64,000 nt of DNA, taken from positions 421,115 through 485,114 of the forward strand of contig VTPC01090547.1 of assembly GCA_011009095.1 (NCBI GenBank). Reading direction: 5' to 3'. Positions 10,793-23,940 of the stretch are shown piece by piece (the stretch's first letter is position 1; the number at the start of each line of letters is the position of its first letter). The translations under genes were made by a program, and so were the position numbers. The notes beneath the pieces are model-generated. The model did no database searches. It was given only the letters and a program-made list of their open reading frames with translations, and was not told the DNA's origin. Source of the DNA: Ignelater luminosus (lineage: Eukaryota; Arthropoda; Insecta; Coleoptera; Elateridae).

Positions 10793-13700
10793 CGTGTTAA
10801 ACAGATGTTCTCATCTTTTTGTAGTTTTTGCATAGAAGCAAATATAAGTTTCACAATAATGGCAACTGTCTGAAATTGAAATTTGTTTAATTTGGGAAGG
10901 TTTTTAACATTTTATTTTTATTTATCACAAAAAAACTCTTTATTTCTAATACCTAATAATTTTTCTGCTCCTTATTGTGCTTTATAGAATTATGAAAATA
11001 CAACGAATTGAATTATCACTTACTTTTTAATATGCCCGACAATGTAACAAGCGCTCTTCCTTCAGTGCATGACTTACTAAACAAGCATACAAATGTCGTG
11101 GTTATTTCATAAAATATTATTCCTCATCACGTCGCGTTGTTCTACATGCTAAGCCGTTTGAATAATTTATAGTAATGATGTATACAAGAACACTTCATGT
11201 TTAACTAATGAAGCCATGTAATAAAGTGATTGGTGATCTCTGTAACGTAAGAAAAGTTGACCATCTACTGACAGTATTGCTAGTAAAAAATTTCATACAC
11301 CAACCCACAGATTTTTTCATGTTGGTTACATCTTGAATACATAATGGAAAACTTTTTTTTTTCATAGACAGCAGCAATGTAATTATTTTCGCATTTAATA
11401 TTTAGACGTTTTTAATCAAATAAAGCAGAAACTGTGAAACTTTATAGTAAGAGCAAGTACGCCTATTATGATATAGGTACGTAACTTAAGATGCCAGTTG
11501 TGTTATAGTTTGGAAAACAAGCTTCTCTCTCATATTACGCATCTATCTCACATCTACCTTTACCTTACTAAACACTAATTAGGACAGCTTGTCGATATAC
11601 CTGCATGAAATCTAATGAAACATGTAAGATTGGAAAGCGTGCAAAATCAATAGGGTAAATTTTGTTTTATTTGTTAGTTTAAATGTAAATTCTGGCATTA
11701 AATGTTTACAAAAAATTAAATTATTGAGTTTTAGGGTGATTAAAGTAGATACAAACTTATAACTGTAATAAAAACAACAATTAATCAAGTAACTGTAGAA
11801 AAATCACAATTAAAACTGAATTTGTTTTATCGGAAAGGATTGAAACTTCAGTTTCTGACACAGATAATTTCTTTAATGAATACACAAAATTAGTTTGTAC
11901 TTTATTAATTATCCAAAATTGTTTTGTGTTGTATTCTGGAATAGTTTAGCTAAATCAAATTTTGTGTATTTGATTAATTTATTTATTAAAAGAATGTAAT
12001 GCGATGCACATCTAATTTTCTAATTTAACCGACTCTTATCTACTTCAGTGTACCTACTAAAACAGCACTCTATATATTTTCAAAGCTTTCCGACGAAATT
12101 GATATTCAATATGTCGGGAACAGACAAAAAGCAATAATATATGAGAAAAATCGCCCAAATTCTGTAACATCTTTATGCCTTAAATACAGATTTTCAATAT
12201 ATCCGTACGACATCAGATTTTATGATAATAAAGATCATGCTTACTGTGAAACAAGCTGGAGTTGGGATTTGAGGTTATGATGCGATTAATTATTTAAATA
12301 AGTGATAACAGTTACGCCTTCTGTTGGCAAAAATAAATTGTCATCGTCAGTTCTTTATATAAATAATTAAATTAATGCCTAACCGATTTTCCTGGTACAA
12401 AATCTGCTATTCTTAACTGCATTTTAAGTAGTAGTACGTGTTTTGATACGAGACGTTATTATTCAAATAACACGAAAATTCCATTCGGGGGAATTTCTAG
12501 ACAAGTAATTCAAACTTGGAAAATTGTAATTAAGTCTGTTAGAATTACACCTAGTACCGTTTTATCAAATTAAAGATATCATCTTGTTATTAACACGGAG
12601 TGTTCAATATTTCCAAAATAATTTTTTAATGAAAGATGATATGAAAAATGTATTTTGTGGAATTTAAATATTTTTATAGTGCAGCTCATTCATTTTAATT
12701 CTTTAATTCTAATATCTATCAAATGAGTTAAAGTTTTGAGAAGGGCTTTGATTGATTGTTCATTATATTGGGTTAGAGCACGTATATCCTGTTAAAAGTT
12801 TTATTTCCGAACCCATTTCGACACGAGTGTAATACAATTTTATATACCTTTTTGGTAAAACTTCAAAATGAAATTTACCTGTAGTATAGTCCCTTCAGGG
12901 ATTAACGCAACACATATACCTAACAACCAGTTAGTGAACAAAAGTATTCCCACAAGTTGTATTTGTCTTTTAGACAACTAAACTGTCTCGTTTTGTACTG
13001 TAAATCTTTACATTTGAAAATCCTGAAAAGAGATGTTTGTAGGTACATACAATTATAATTTCATTAATTATTATTGTTTATTATTACATTTAAGAAAGAG
13101 TTTACAGGCTTTATTTTGTGTTATTCGACGGGTCATAAAAGTCTATTGTATATTCCATGGTAATTTTACAACTTCTTTGGAGTAACGTATATTATACAGA
13201 GTGTTTAGAAAATATACATAAGTTCATTACCGTAGAACTAGAATAAATCGATCGATCGACCGAGGTTGTTCTGCCAATAAAACCTAAAATTTCTAGAATT
13301 ACGGTAGTGGTGTCCGCATTGGATTTCTATGCAAAAAGAAAATATTCTGCTATAACTCCCTTTGACATATAAAAATCTCATTAATAGAAACAACCCCCAC
13401 ATTTGAATCAAGGCGAGTAAACAGAGTTAAGATAGTGTGTAAGTTTTTAAATTTTCCAGTTAAAATTCATATTAAAGGATTCTCTTTGTTAGTGACTGTT
13501 TATATAAAAATTTAGAGTGAATAACAATCAATTGCTACTAAGCAAGCCACGTTTGCAGATTACAAACCACCACAGATGTATTATCAGTATATTGTACAAA
13601 ATAAGCATTGGGACCAACATTGTGGAGGTCTTTAATGTATAATAAAAACAGTATAGGATTCAATTTGTGGAACCCAAACAAAATTCTTGTTTGCAGGTAT

Positions 13701-15579
13701 CATTTCTGACGTCATAAAATCAATTCAAGCATAGATCTCTAATTTCAAAGTCCAGAAGATTTGTTTAATACTTTAATAGTAAAACCCAACTAATTATTTA
13801 TTCATTCGAGTGCTTTCAGGCAGCTTTTTTCCTGAATCTACAGTTGATGGATGTCATAATTTACCTTTATAAAAAGTTATCCTTTTGTATGTTGTGTTAT
13901 ACAATTTCTAACACAGCAAGACAACATTTATACGACTATTTTTCTTTTTGTATACATAAATGAATAAAATGAAATATTTATTGTATTATTTGAGTTGAAA
14001 TATAATAAATTATCTTGAAGAGTGTCAAAACGTTGAAATGTCAAGATAGCGAAGATGTAGATAATAAATAGGGCAATCGTCACATCTGGGAAACATCGTC
14101 GAGAAAACCGTGACCTATTCTTGCATTATATGCTTTACAAGCTACTTCGGCGACCCTTAAACACGGCCGCACCTTTTACCGCCGGAAAACACTATTATCC
14201 CCGACGACTTGAGAACCGGAACATGCACTTATATGTAAGGGAAAACGCGATATCCCACAATGATTTTTCAAGTTAAACTCATAAAAAGTCAACAAATTGT
14301 GATAACCGTTTTGATAAAAAATGATTACTTAAAGTTGAACAGTTTAAAGTACTTTCACTGCAAATCAATCAGACTCTAGAAAAATTGATACTACTAACTT
14401 GATTTCTGAATTTCATTTTGACTGTGTTCTTTCCTTGGATATGTGGAGTTTTATCAGGGTCGCAACAAACAGGAAAAATATTGCTTGTAAAGAGCCCTGG
14501 ATGGTTTTTAAAGAGCATTTATACAAAATGTTTTGAGAAAGTACAGTAAACAAGATAATATATCGCTAACTGACAAAAAGTTAAACTTCTTAAAAACAAG
14601 AATTTGCATTTGAATGAAAATTTGCAACGCTGCATTAACCAAAAACATGGATTTTACCAGTAGTGATAAATTTAATGTAAACTAAATTAACAGTTAAGTT
14701 ATAAATCGAAAACCCCCGGAAATAAATATAGATCAAAGAAGAGCGAATGTACTGTCGATATTAAATTTTCAGTGGCCATTTCTAATGTACTCTCCGAATC
14801 CCAAAGGGTCAACTTATTTCTCTGGCTATGTCTTCTTCTGTGGTAATGAAACTTTCTAGCTTTTATTTTTGTGTTTATCTTTGAACCACTTTGTACTTCT
14901 TATTAGCAGTATATGCTACTGTAGATTGTGGCTTTATGACGTAATATAGTATATAACATCGATATCTCAGAAATAACCGTTTTCACGATGAGAACTAAAA
15001 TAATAAAAAAGTAGATTATTTACAATATACATTCTCCATTACAGCACGTTTCTTGATTAGACTTTAGCTTAATTTGTTATATATTTGCGCTGTCAACTAA
15101 TAGACGTACACAGCCACTGAAAATTAAGTTGGCGCCATTGCTTACGTTTTTGTTATTAAAATTAAAAAATAGGTTAAACAGTGGAATTTTCCGTACTGAT
15201 TAAATTTGAGCTTTAATGGTATTGTAGATAACTAAACTATTTTCAAAGGTGTAGATCATTTCATATAATAAATGTTCAAAACCATCACTACTATTAATTA
15301 ATTAATAACACCGTATAGAGCAAAGTTTACATTTTAATAACATTTATTTACAAATACAAAAAAATAAAAGTGGAAACAATCAAAAATAACAATTAAATGT
15401 GTGACGCAACTATTTTAACTTGTCACGGACAAAACAGAAAAGTGGCCTTATGACCGCGCAGACTAAAATGAGGATGCTCGCACCAGCTCGAACGTCGGCG
15501 ATGGGAGGAGTTCACAAATAATCTACCATAAATTAAAATAGCAACTCAATAAAAGATCTCGCTTGTTACTTGAAGAGAT
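10793..15579. other. Gene-poor AT-rich stretch with eroded repeats
   Basis: No host exon could be supported. A less AT-rich patch at 14075-14235 stands out in composition and may be transposon-derived. A TATACAGAGTGTTTAGAAAA motif at 13194 resembles one end of the TA-flanked elements elsewhere in the window, but I could not pair it with a second end. There is a GATC-rich run (ATCGATCGATCGACCG) at 13246. Confidence 0.35.
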
Positions 15580-18105
15580 CACAATCGCCAGAAGCCAAGT
15601 CAAGGTTATCACATTTGCTGGTGTGGCTTCACACTAGAAAACACTCTATACATATATAAAACGCTCTGTACTCGGCCTCTCTTCAAACTTACCAAGAGAA
15701 ATTATACTAACCTAGTCTTAGTACTTTTACTTAAACAAAGTCATAACAGTATTCTCAAAAACTGCAAACTTATACAAAAGATCGAAATCAAATCTAAAAT
15801 TTTACTCAGAAACAAAAGAAAACGGCTTTTTCCGCACACCATACACTGGTCCAAGCACCTGGTTTACATTATCTGTACAATATTGTATAAACACACATTT
15901 GCATATACTTTGCCTAAAAAAGGAATTAATAAACAGTACCCAGATGAAATACTGAAGTATGTTTACTTTGCTTTGTTTATTAAAAACAAAATAAAAGAAT
16001 ATTCATAAAGACAACATTAAATTTGACAAACCAAATTAGAATGAATATTTATAAATCAAAAGCCCAAATATAAAAATACTGAGTTTAGCAAATTAAGTCA
16101 AAATTAAAACCAAAAATATTGTAGCAATTTTTAACTTCCTGATTGTAGGTCTATTACACACCTATAAAAAAAGAAAATAACGGAACAGGCATATGATATA
16201 GTTAACAATAATAATTATTTTACTAATAAGAAATAATAACCCTTGAAGGCCTTCATAACAGTATTACTGTATTAAAAAATTAAGTAACGATAAATTAAAG
16301 ATTTTCGGAAACAGTATCCGATTATGGTAAATTTGAATATAAAAAAATTATTGGTTAACTGTATTGAATAAAATTCCTAATCGTCCAGGTAATTTTAAAT
16401 AATAAATAAATACCTTCCTTCTATCTTCATATATCTTGTATGCGAATTATTGACTGTATTATTTTAAATTTCACCAGTCGGAATGATGTGCCAGCAAATA
16501 TAAAGGGATGTCTCGTAGGTTGTGGGACTATAATTGATTGATCTAATTCATGAAACCCTTTTTGAAGTTCCACAGATCAAGATGGCGACGGCCTACGCCC
16601 TTATAGTCTTCACAACGAAGTTCCAGCCAGAAAGTAATAAACAGATGATTGGCAAGTAAACGATAATTTGCGGTACGATAAACGGTAAAAGGAAAGCAGA
16701 AAGACAATCCTGTAGTAATAATCCAAGGATTAGACAAAATAAATCGGAATGCAAAATTAATTTACCTGAAGTTCCAATTTAACACTGCACAATAAACGCG
16801 TGGTTGCGATGAAAGGCAGAACGGAAAAAAGCTCAGTCAACGATGCGTCCCCACAGGGTTGGTAAAGTAACGCACGCGCTCTCATTTCTTAATGTAATAT
16901 AGATTTTAAACAATAGGTATCACTAGAGGGACTGAGTGGAGATATAATAATTTAATAAAAAAGGGGGAGCAACTGAGGCAGAAACGTATATATCAAAAGG
17001 AATTTTTAGATAATAAAAGAAATAATAAAATAGGGAATTAATCAATAGAAATACAACATAAGGAAATTATTGAAACCTAAACAAAAGTAGATATTTTATT
17101 TAAGACAATGTACAGGATATTTAAAAATAAAATGTCACGGCGTAACAATATGAATATATTCTTAAACAAAAGTTACAAAATTTTACTGTCTGATTTGTAT
17201 CTGATAACCAAAAGACAAAAGAAGCCAGACTTTAGTTTATTAAGAAGTTATCGCTCTAAATTCAATTTAACCCCATTGCTATAGAATCTGCCTACAAGGC
17301 TATTAACGTGATTAACAAACAAATGAGACTAATAATCTACAAATATCTTATCAATAACAACTGATCACTATCCAATCTAGGCAGAAGATTTGAAATGAGT
17401 ACAACAGGACTTTTTCCTCAGTTTGCTTGATTTCAATGGCTGGCGGGATGGTCAATGACCCTCACATGCTTTTATTCATAAATCACCCTTGCAAAGAAAA
17501 TATTCTATCATTCATAATACGTCGTTTAAGGGTCAGAGCATCGATGTACACTTCAACACTCAACTTTATAAAACCGTCAAGTATAATTACTAAAAGAAAT
17601 AATTACAACTTTTTAGTAACGAAAGTGAATCGGTGTTCCCAAAAAATCATTAGTATTTAATACGTTCTCGAAACTAGAACCAAGAGTGTCGTAACCTTCA
17701 CGATCCCAACACTCCGTTGGACAAATTTCTGATTAATAATATTTAACCCATGATAACGATAACTGAAGGAAATTTTATTTTCAACCACTCGCAAAATTCT
17801 TATACATCCGGTACAGTAACCGTAATAACTCAAGGAAATATTCGACGCAATACAGAAAATGAATTTTCGGTGCGGTTTGTTTAACGACCACCTCAAACAG
17901 GAGCACAAGAGGTGGACCTTTCTCTGGCTCGAACTAAAACCTTCGGTAACTGACTGTCTGCGCGTCCCTAATTTACGTTAAGCCGACTAACCTTCAAGCC
18001 ATTCCTAGCTAGGCGCAATCGTACTAAACGTAAGCGAAACAAAGAAAGAAGAGCAACCACCCCTATGCACAATGGATTCTCTTCGTGTTAAAACTTGCAA
18101 AACAC
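15580..18105 (+). repeat. Dispersed repeat, copy A (possibly LTR-like)
   Basis: Several blocks match 36960-38250 in the same orientation. Block 1 (15588-15745) contains GGTGTGGCTTCACACTAGA, CTCTATACA and AAACTTACCAAGAGA, each with a close counterpart at 37019-37165. Block 2 (15835-15905) contains CCTGGTTTACATTATCTGTA. Block 3 (17160-17245) contains CAAAATTTTACTGTCTGA and AGAAGCCAGACTTTAG. Block 4 (18005-18095) contains CTAGCTAGGCGCAA. Spacing differs, with about 1.2 kb more here between blocks 2 and 3. A TATATAAAA followed by pyrimidine-rich sequence in block 1 suggests a promoter or LTR, but no protein is recognised. Confidence 0.5.
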
Positions 18106-19999
18106 AAAGAACCTATTTGAATTATTAATATATTAAATGTATTTTTCTTGTTAACGAAGTGAAAGAAGGAGTTACACAGGAATTAGATATATGTATGCGT
18201 AGCGTATTCCCCTATAGAACAAGAATTAAATGCGAATTATTTCACAGTAAAACTATCTTCACTCAAGACAGAATTTTTTAAGTAGCATACTTCTGAAATA
18301 TAATCGGTAATTTTTGTGTTTTTAATAAACATTGTGCAAGATACTCTAGCAAATACTTTCAATTAAAGATCTGTTAAACGATAAAACATAATTTTGTCAA
18401 TAAAAGATTAGTCATTTCTACTTCCATTTCTAAACACAAGATACCAGTAAGTATCAAATTTCATAGAATTACAAAATCTACAACGTTTATGGGCAATTCT
18501 AAATTAAATATTTAATTTTTAAAAATCTCTACTTTAAAGTTTATTTTTATTGTTTATTAAATTAATTTTAAAAAAACAACTTTAAAGCAGTTCTACACAT
18601 AACCAGTACTACATAACTTTTCTAACAGTAGAAATTAATTTCCGACTTGGCCAGCAAAGTTATAAAACGCAAAAGCAGCCGAGCTTACTATAAAAATCAC
18701 TATCATGACAACTCAAGCCACAACTACGAGCCGCCTGTATGTCATCTGCATAATCAGCAAAAATAAGCACGTATATGCGTTGAATATGCATGCGGAGTCA
18801 GCAAAATAGTTCCATTTCCGAGTGACTTTTAACTTGATTTCCGTCTATACTTAACGAACTTGTAAAATGCACGTCACTTATACGACAAATCGTTGTAGTT
18901 TATTTGATTGAACTCACAGTTTACTGCTAAATAATTAGAACAGAAGTTCAAATTTGGATCAGTAATTCAAATTTTTGTAAATTAGTATTTTTATAAAAAT
19001 CGTATTATTTTGCGATTGAAAAAACATTTGCGATGTGTACTTTGCACGTTTCCCTCTAATCGTGATTAAATGCAAGAATGGTTGTTTTCCTTGTCCACTG
19101 TTACAGCAAAACAGAAGAATTAAATTACCTCGAATTACTTGAATGTTATTATACACTAGTCAGATAAAGTTTAGAGTTTCTCGAAAATAACAATAAAACA
19201 AAAACTTACTAGATCGAATTCCTGGCTTCGAGTTATTTAAATTCCGTGTACTACGTTTATAAAGCAACACGCACCCTTTAAAACACACGTTAAAAGTCTG
19301 ACTAAACTAAATTAGCACTTCTTTGGCCTCAAATTTAACCCAACTTTTAAACACAAGTTTCTTTAGCATTTGCACCCCTTACATAATAAACTTCCAAAAT
19401 TATACTAAAAGTTTAAACTAAGGACTTGCAGGATTTCGTGATGTTAAAACGAAATATTTTGACGCATTTGTTTTATGCAAAGTGCACACGCGATGCATTA
19501 CATTTTGAGACATTTATACGAGATGATTATTAAGAGAGCGGGCATACATTTATTATTTTTAGTCATATCCACGAGAGTGAGGTTTTTCACGAGTGTAAAT
19601 GTGAAATGGCTCATATTTCTACTTGACACAAATGTAAATTTGTTTTAGGATTTGAAGCGGGGAAGCTCGTTTTTACTTTTTCTATTTTCAGTAATAAACA
19701 ACATATGTTCACAGTTACAACTGTACCATATGCAGCATAAACTTCACCAAAATTAATATTAATTAAAACAAATAATACAAACTTTCTGGACTGAAGAAGA
19801 ATTGAATTTTTTTAGAAGAGAGTAATTATGACCTCATCTAATTCATTCAACAACCCGTCTAAAACTTCATCGCGCACGGTTTTATGTCAGAAGTTTCCAT
19901 AACACGTCCGAAACAAACATGTACTTAGCGTCTCTAATCTACGATTGTTGCAGTTACGTAACTCTTGGTAGCATATAATGAAATTTCTTGTATTTTCAG
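18106..19999. other. Unassigned intron or upstream sequence
   Basis: No exon is supported. Part of 19455-19540 (GAGATGATTATTAAG) resembles 37960-37975 and may be a further scrap of the repeat shared with copy B. The stretch ends in the splice acceptor of the first visible receptor exon (TTGTATTTTCAG at 19988-19999), so at least its end is intron. Confidence 0.4.
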
Positions 20000-20102
20000 G
20001 CTGGAACTTAATCTCAGCAAGCTACAATGGAGAGATACCGAGGATATTCCTAGATCTATCTGTAGCGACCTTTGCCCTTCTGGACATATCAGAAATTATC
20101 AG
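20000..20102 (+). CDS. mGluR: mGluR exon: start of cysteine-rich domain
   Basis: The acceptor TTGTATTTTCAG precedes 20000 and the donor GTACGT follows 20102. The first base completes a codon begun in an upstream exon; 34 codons follow, including LQWRDTEDIPRSICSDLCPS and ending GHIRNYQ. The WxDTxDIPxSxCSxxCPxG pattern is the hallmark linker between the Venus-flytrap ligand-binding domain and the cysteine-rich domain of mGluRs; the two cysteines join the conserved disulfide network. The preceding exon must end two bases into a codon, which gives a test for finding it. Confidence 0.9.
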
Positions 20103-21550
20103 GTACGTTGATAAGCAGACAATTACAAACTATAACTTAGCATTTCCTTACAGTTATAGGACGTCGCAGAAGCAATGGTATAATTACTAATTAGTGCAGA
20201 AACGACCAACTTTAAATAATAAATAACTAAAACCATTACAAATCGTCATTTCGATTCTACCTGAAAATACAAATTATACAAAGAGTTTTTAAATCTAGCC
20301 AGCTTTTAGAAAATAAAAGTACAGTAGAAGCTCGATTACCCGAAACAAAACCATTTAGATTAATCGATTATTTTGGGAAAAGGGAGTTTAAAGGGAGAAT
20401 TAATGCATTGATTTGAACATTTCAGGTCTAATTTCTTAATCTTGTTTAATTGCTTTTTGATTACTTTCAGCCTCAAACAAAATTCTTACCAAATACCTCA
20501 TCCGTCAGTACGTCACACGGTCATGTTTCCCTCAAATTTTGAAATTTAATACAAATTTATATTTTGGGCGTGGCAGACTGTTTCTCATAAGAAGTGTGTA
20601 GTGTATATAACGCATATTGTTTTCAAAATATTAAGAAAACAGTCAAATTGGGAGAAAGTTTACAACACTGTATATCTGGAAAACTAAACGTTTTTGGACA
20701 TGCAAAAAAGTACACTTATATTATATTGTAACGTCTTCCAAAGTTATCGAGATTTAAAAAAATCACTCTATATTTACTTTATCATTTCTAGCATGATTCC
20801 TTTTTCATAATATATACACGGTGTTCTAACGATCTGTGGATGGAAGTTAACATCATTATTAATGGATATATTTAAAAAATGACTCCGGCAAATTGTACAC
20901 AACGATTATCTCTACGTCTCAAAATTATTTTTTCAACTATACAGGACGTCTCCTAAAACTGTGGTACATCGGTATTTTGTTTTCTAAACGTTCAGTGCTT
21001 TTGGGCTCATTAAAACATATAGTTTAAACCTAACCGTTTGATCAATCTTCATTTGCTTATTATAAAGTTTTCCCAAATTTCTCGATTAGTCCTCGAATTA
21101 ATAAAAGAAATCTAAACTTTGATTTCCGTTTTTTTTTAAAATTATTATTGAAGTTTTAATATGATGGTTTTATTCTACAGGAAGATTGCGTGTCACTCAA
21201 ATTGTTATCTCCTTTGATTATCTGTTGTTATGATACAAAAGAGCATAGAGCCAGCTTTCATTTGATACCAATATCACCTATGTACTTTTTGATACATTGA
21301 ATTAAATGGAAATTATGGCATACAGAATTTATGAGTTTTTATGTTACCTTGAGAACGGCACATTAGAAAAAGGCGAGATGACTGAATTGAAAAATATCAC
21401 CTGATACATTAAGTTTTTCATAACATTCAAACACTTTCAATAAGAAATTTAAAATAAAAGAAATATCGATTATCTCGAAAACTATTCGAGATATCGAAAT
21501 ATCGATTGTGTATCTGTAATCAGGAGAAGATTCTAAGTTGATTTCATATA
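20103..21550. other. mGluR intron, unassigned part
   Basis: This is intron DNA after the GTACGT donor. Two short motifs near 20815 (CACGGTGTTCTAACG) and 20939 (TATACAGGACGTCTCCTAAA) resemble ends of TA-flanked elements but do not pair convincingly. Nothing else is recognised. Confidence 0.5.
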
Positions 21551-22184
21551 CAGTGTTGCTAAAGAGTCTGCACCATATGGAAAGAAGTTTTATTGAATGT
21601 CTTATAGAACGTTTGTTTTCGGCGTCAGGTTTTACTTGCTCCAGAACCAAACATGGCCTAATCAAAAATAATCATGTGGTCTCCATTACCTGTCAAATTT
21701 GACATTTTTAAAAAAAATGTCCAAACAATGGACTTACTTGACCCAATTTTGAAAAAAGTCATGAGAAAAAAATGTTTCTTTTGCAATTGTTTACCCGTAT
21801 ACAAATTTTCAAAAGCCTACCACGATTTTCATATTTTGCCTTTTATTTTGCTTTTTCTTATTTGTTAATCAATAAAAGTCGATCCAATCTAATTCAGAAC
21901 ACTTATTGATTAGATATGTATCGCACAATATTTATTTTACGGTCTAAATAATCTTCTTCTTATTATTTTTATGTAAAAAATATTACACTTAGTGAAAGTT
22001 CATAGTTTTTTTGGCATTTTTTCTAAAAACGTCAAATTTGACAGATAATGGGGACCATATGATTACTTTTGATTAGATCATTTTTGGTTCTGGAGCAAGC
22101 AAAACCTGATGTCGGAAACAAATTTTCCATAAGTCATTCAATAGAAATTTTTCCCATATGGTGCACACTTTTTGGCGGACACTG
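21551..22184. mobile_element. TA-flanked MITE with about 170-bp inverted arms
   Basis: The left arm 21551-21720 and right arm 22015-22184 are inverted copies at high identity, sharing blocks such as GCACCATATGG, CTTGCTCCAGAACCAAA and CTGTCAAATTTGAC. Both outer ends begin CAGTGT and each is next to TA (21549-21550 and 22185-22186), the Tc1/mariner signature. The about 290-bp centre is AT-rich without a transposase. Two short open frames that look like homologous proteins on opposite strands are simply the same arm translated. It lies in an intron of the receptor gene. Confidence 0.85.
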
Positions 22185-22186
22185 TA

Positions 22187-23940
22187 TAATATGTCCTGTA
22201 AAGTTACGGGAACATGGCAACAGACAGACAGACAGACGTACAGAATGTACAAATTCAGATACGAAAGGTAAGGAGTCTAGGCTGTTGCAGACGTTTAATT
22301 GCTTTTTCAGCCAGTAGAATGGTGATTTGATGATGAAGAAGTGAACAATCACAAGGGCATGCGCGCAAGTGAGGCCCAGGCGAGTGAACGATAAGATGAG
22401 ACTGAATCCGCACGAAGAAGACAGACCGTAACCACCCTTCGGCTGCAACTCAGTTGTAATATATTCGATGCGAATCGCCCGTCGATATCCAAGATAAAGT
22501 AGGGCAGAATGAGCCCAATTCAGTGAAGGAATTATTCTTATGAAATATAGTTAATTAGCAAACGGCTGCTATATCGTTTTTCTAGAAAAGCATCCCTTTG
22601 CAGATTCGTCTATCTTTTTGGCAGAGGCGCTGTTTCTGGTAAGGTTTGGAAGAACAGAAGTATAGACGGACGGATAAACATTAATAAGCTTCCGCAAGTG
22701 GCAGCCTGGAATTCCTCCGTGCCCCAATAAAGAGTGTAAGTAAAGGTTATCCCTAGGTATCTAAACTAGATTTCACCAAATCTAGGATTTGTGGTTCTAT
22801 CGGAATATCAAAATAGAATAGCCCGAATTTTGATGAATTTGGGTTTAATCCACCACAACTGGAGGCGGCCCTCCAGCTGGACAAGCACTCAAGCGAAGTG
22901 GCGAAAGTTTACTGTTGCGGCAGTCTCTGTAGCCCAGATTGTGGTAACGCTTGCAAACTGAGTGATATGGACATGGGATAGGCAAAGACCTAGATGATGT
23001 GCCTGGGAATGTCGCACCACTAGAATATAAAGATAATGGGAGAATGAATCGGGTGAATTCATGCAAGAGTTTCCTACTAACTGTTGTTAATTCTGACAAA
23101 GCCTGCTGTTACTTTGACAATTTTGAAGAAACCCCACATGCCAGACCTTGCCAGAAACACGTTCTATGTAAAGAAACACACAGATAACGCGTTTTATGTA
23201 TTGGAAGTTATGGCTACTGTAGTCGAAGTGGAGATTTGGTGGTTTTTAAGAATTCTATTCAATCAATCAGCACGAATTCTTTCTTGAACATCTTGCCTAG
23301 AATTTTGAGAAGAGTTATGAGGTGGTAGTAGTGGGAGTAGCCTTATCGAAGACAGCTGTTAAAGATGTTGGTTAGAAGTCTGATAGTTTCTGGAGGGAGA
23401 AGACAAAAGACACTTTTCGGCAGATTATGGTAGAATCTGAGCTTACGCTTGAAAATCTGGAATTACTTATCCATAAAAGTGGCCTATTGGCCTACTCAGT
23501 GTGCTGATCGTGAATTAGTCTATTGAGTCGGTACTAATAAGTTTTCACCAGATGAGCAAAAAAATATAACTTGGCACCGGAGGATGATTGAAGTCTATAG
23601 TTTTTTCGGGAGCCGAAGTGTCTAGGTCTAGCTGGAATAGCGAAAAAGGCGTGTTTTCAAGGATGTGGAAGATGATCTGATCTTGGAACTTTCGCCAATC
23701 AGATAGTTAGAGAGGATCATTAGAATCAAAGTGACGACTGTGACTCCAACTATACACAAATCAATATCTTTTTTTCAGTTAAAGATAGAATCTGGCCTCT
23801 GATGTGCCGTTCACAAGTTATAAGGGGGGAGGAGGGTGTCACAAGGTATATAAGCGTATTAATACGGTTCTCGGTAAAAGCAAAGTTGGTTGTGGTGCAT
23901 TCGTAGCATGAGTGGTTGCTCATTTTAAGGCCGGAAAGGC
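22187..23940. other. GC-richer anonymous block in mGluR intron
   Basis: Base composition is visibly less AT-rich than the flanks. It begins with an (ACAG)n run at 22213-22230. A minus-strand frame at 23099-22845 includes CKRYHNLGYRDC, faintly like a Gag-type zinc knuckle but lacking the right spacing, and ends in a Pro/Gly stretch. No domain can be assigned. The likeliest source is a decayed retroelement inserted in the intron. Confidence 0.4.

Noticed and set aside
21363-22317. Two homologous-looking small proteins on opposite strands (LVLEQ.KPD...SIWC)
   Set aside because: They are translations of the two inverted arms of the MITE at 21551-22184, not genes.
22845-23099. Gag zinc-knuckle protein on the minus strand
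   Set aside because: The Cys/His spacing of CKRYHNLGYRDC does not fit CCHC, and the rest shows no Gag features; kept only as a weak hint.
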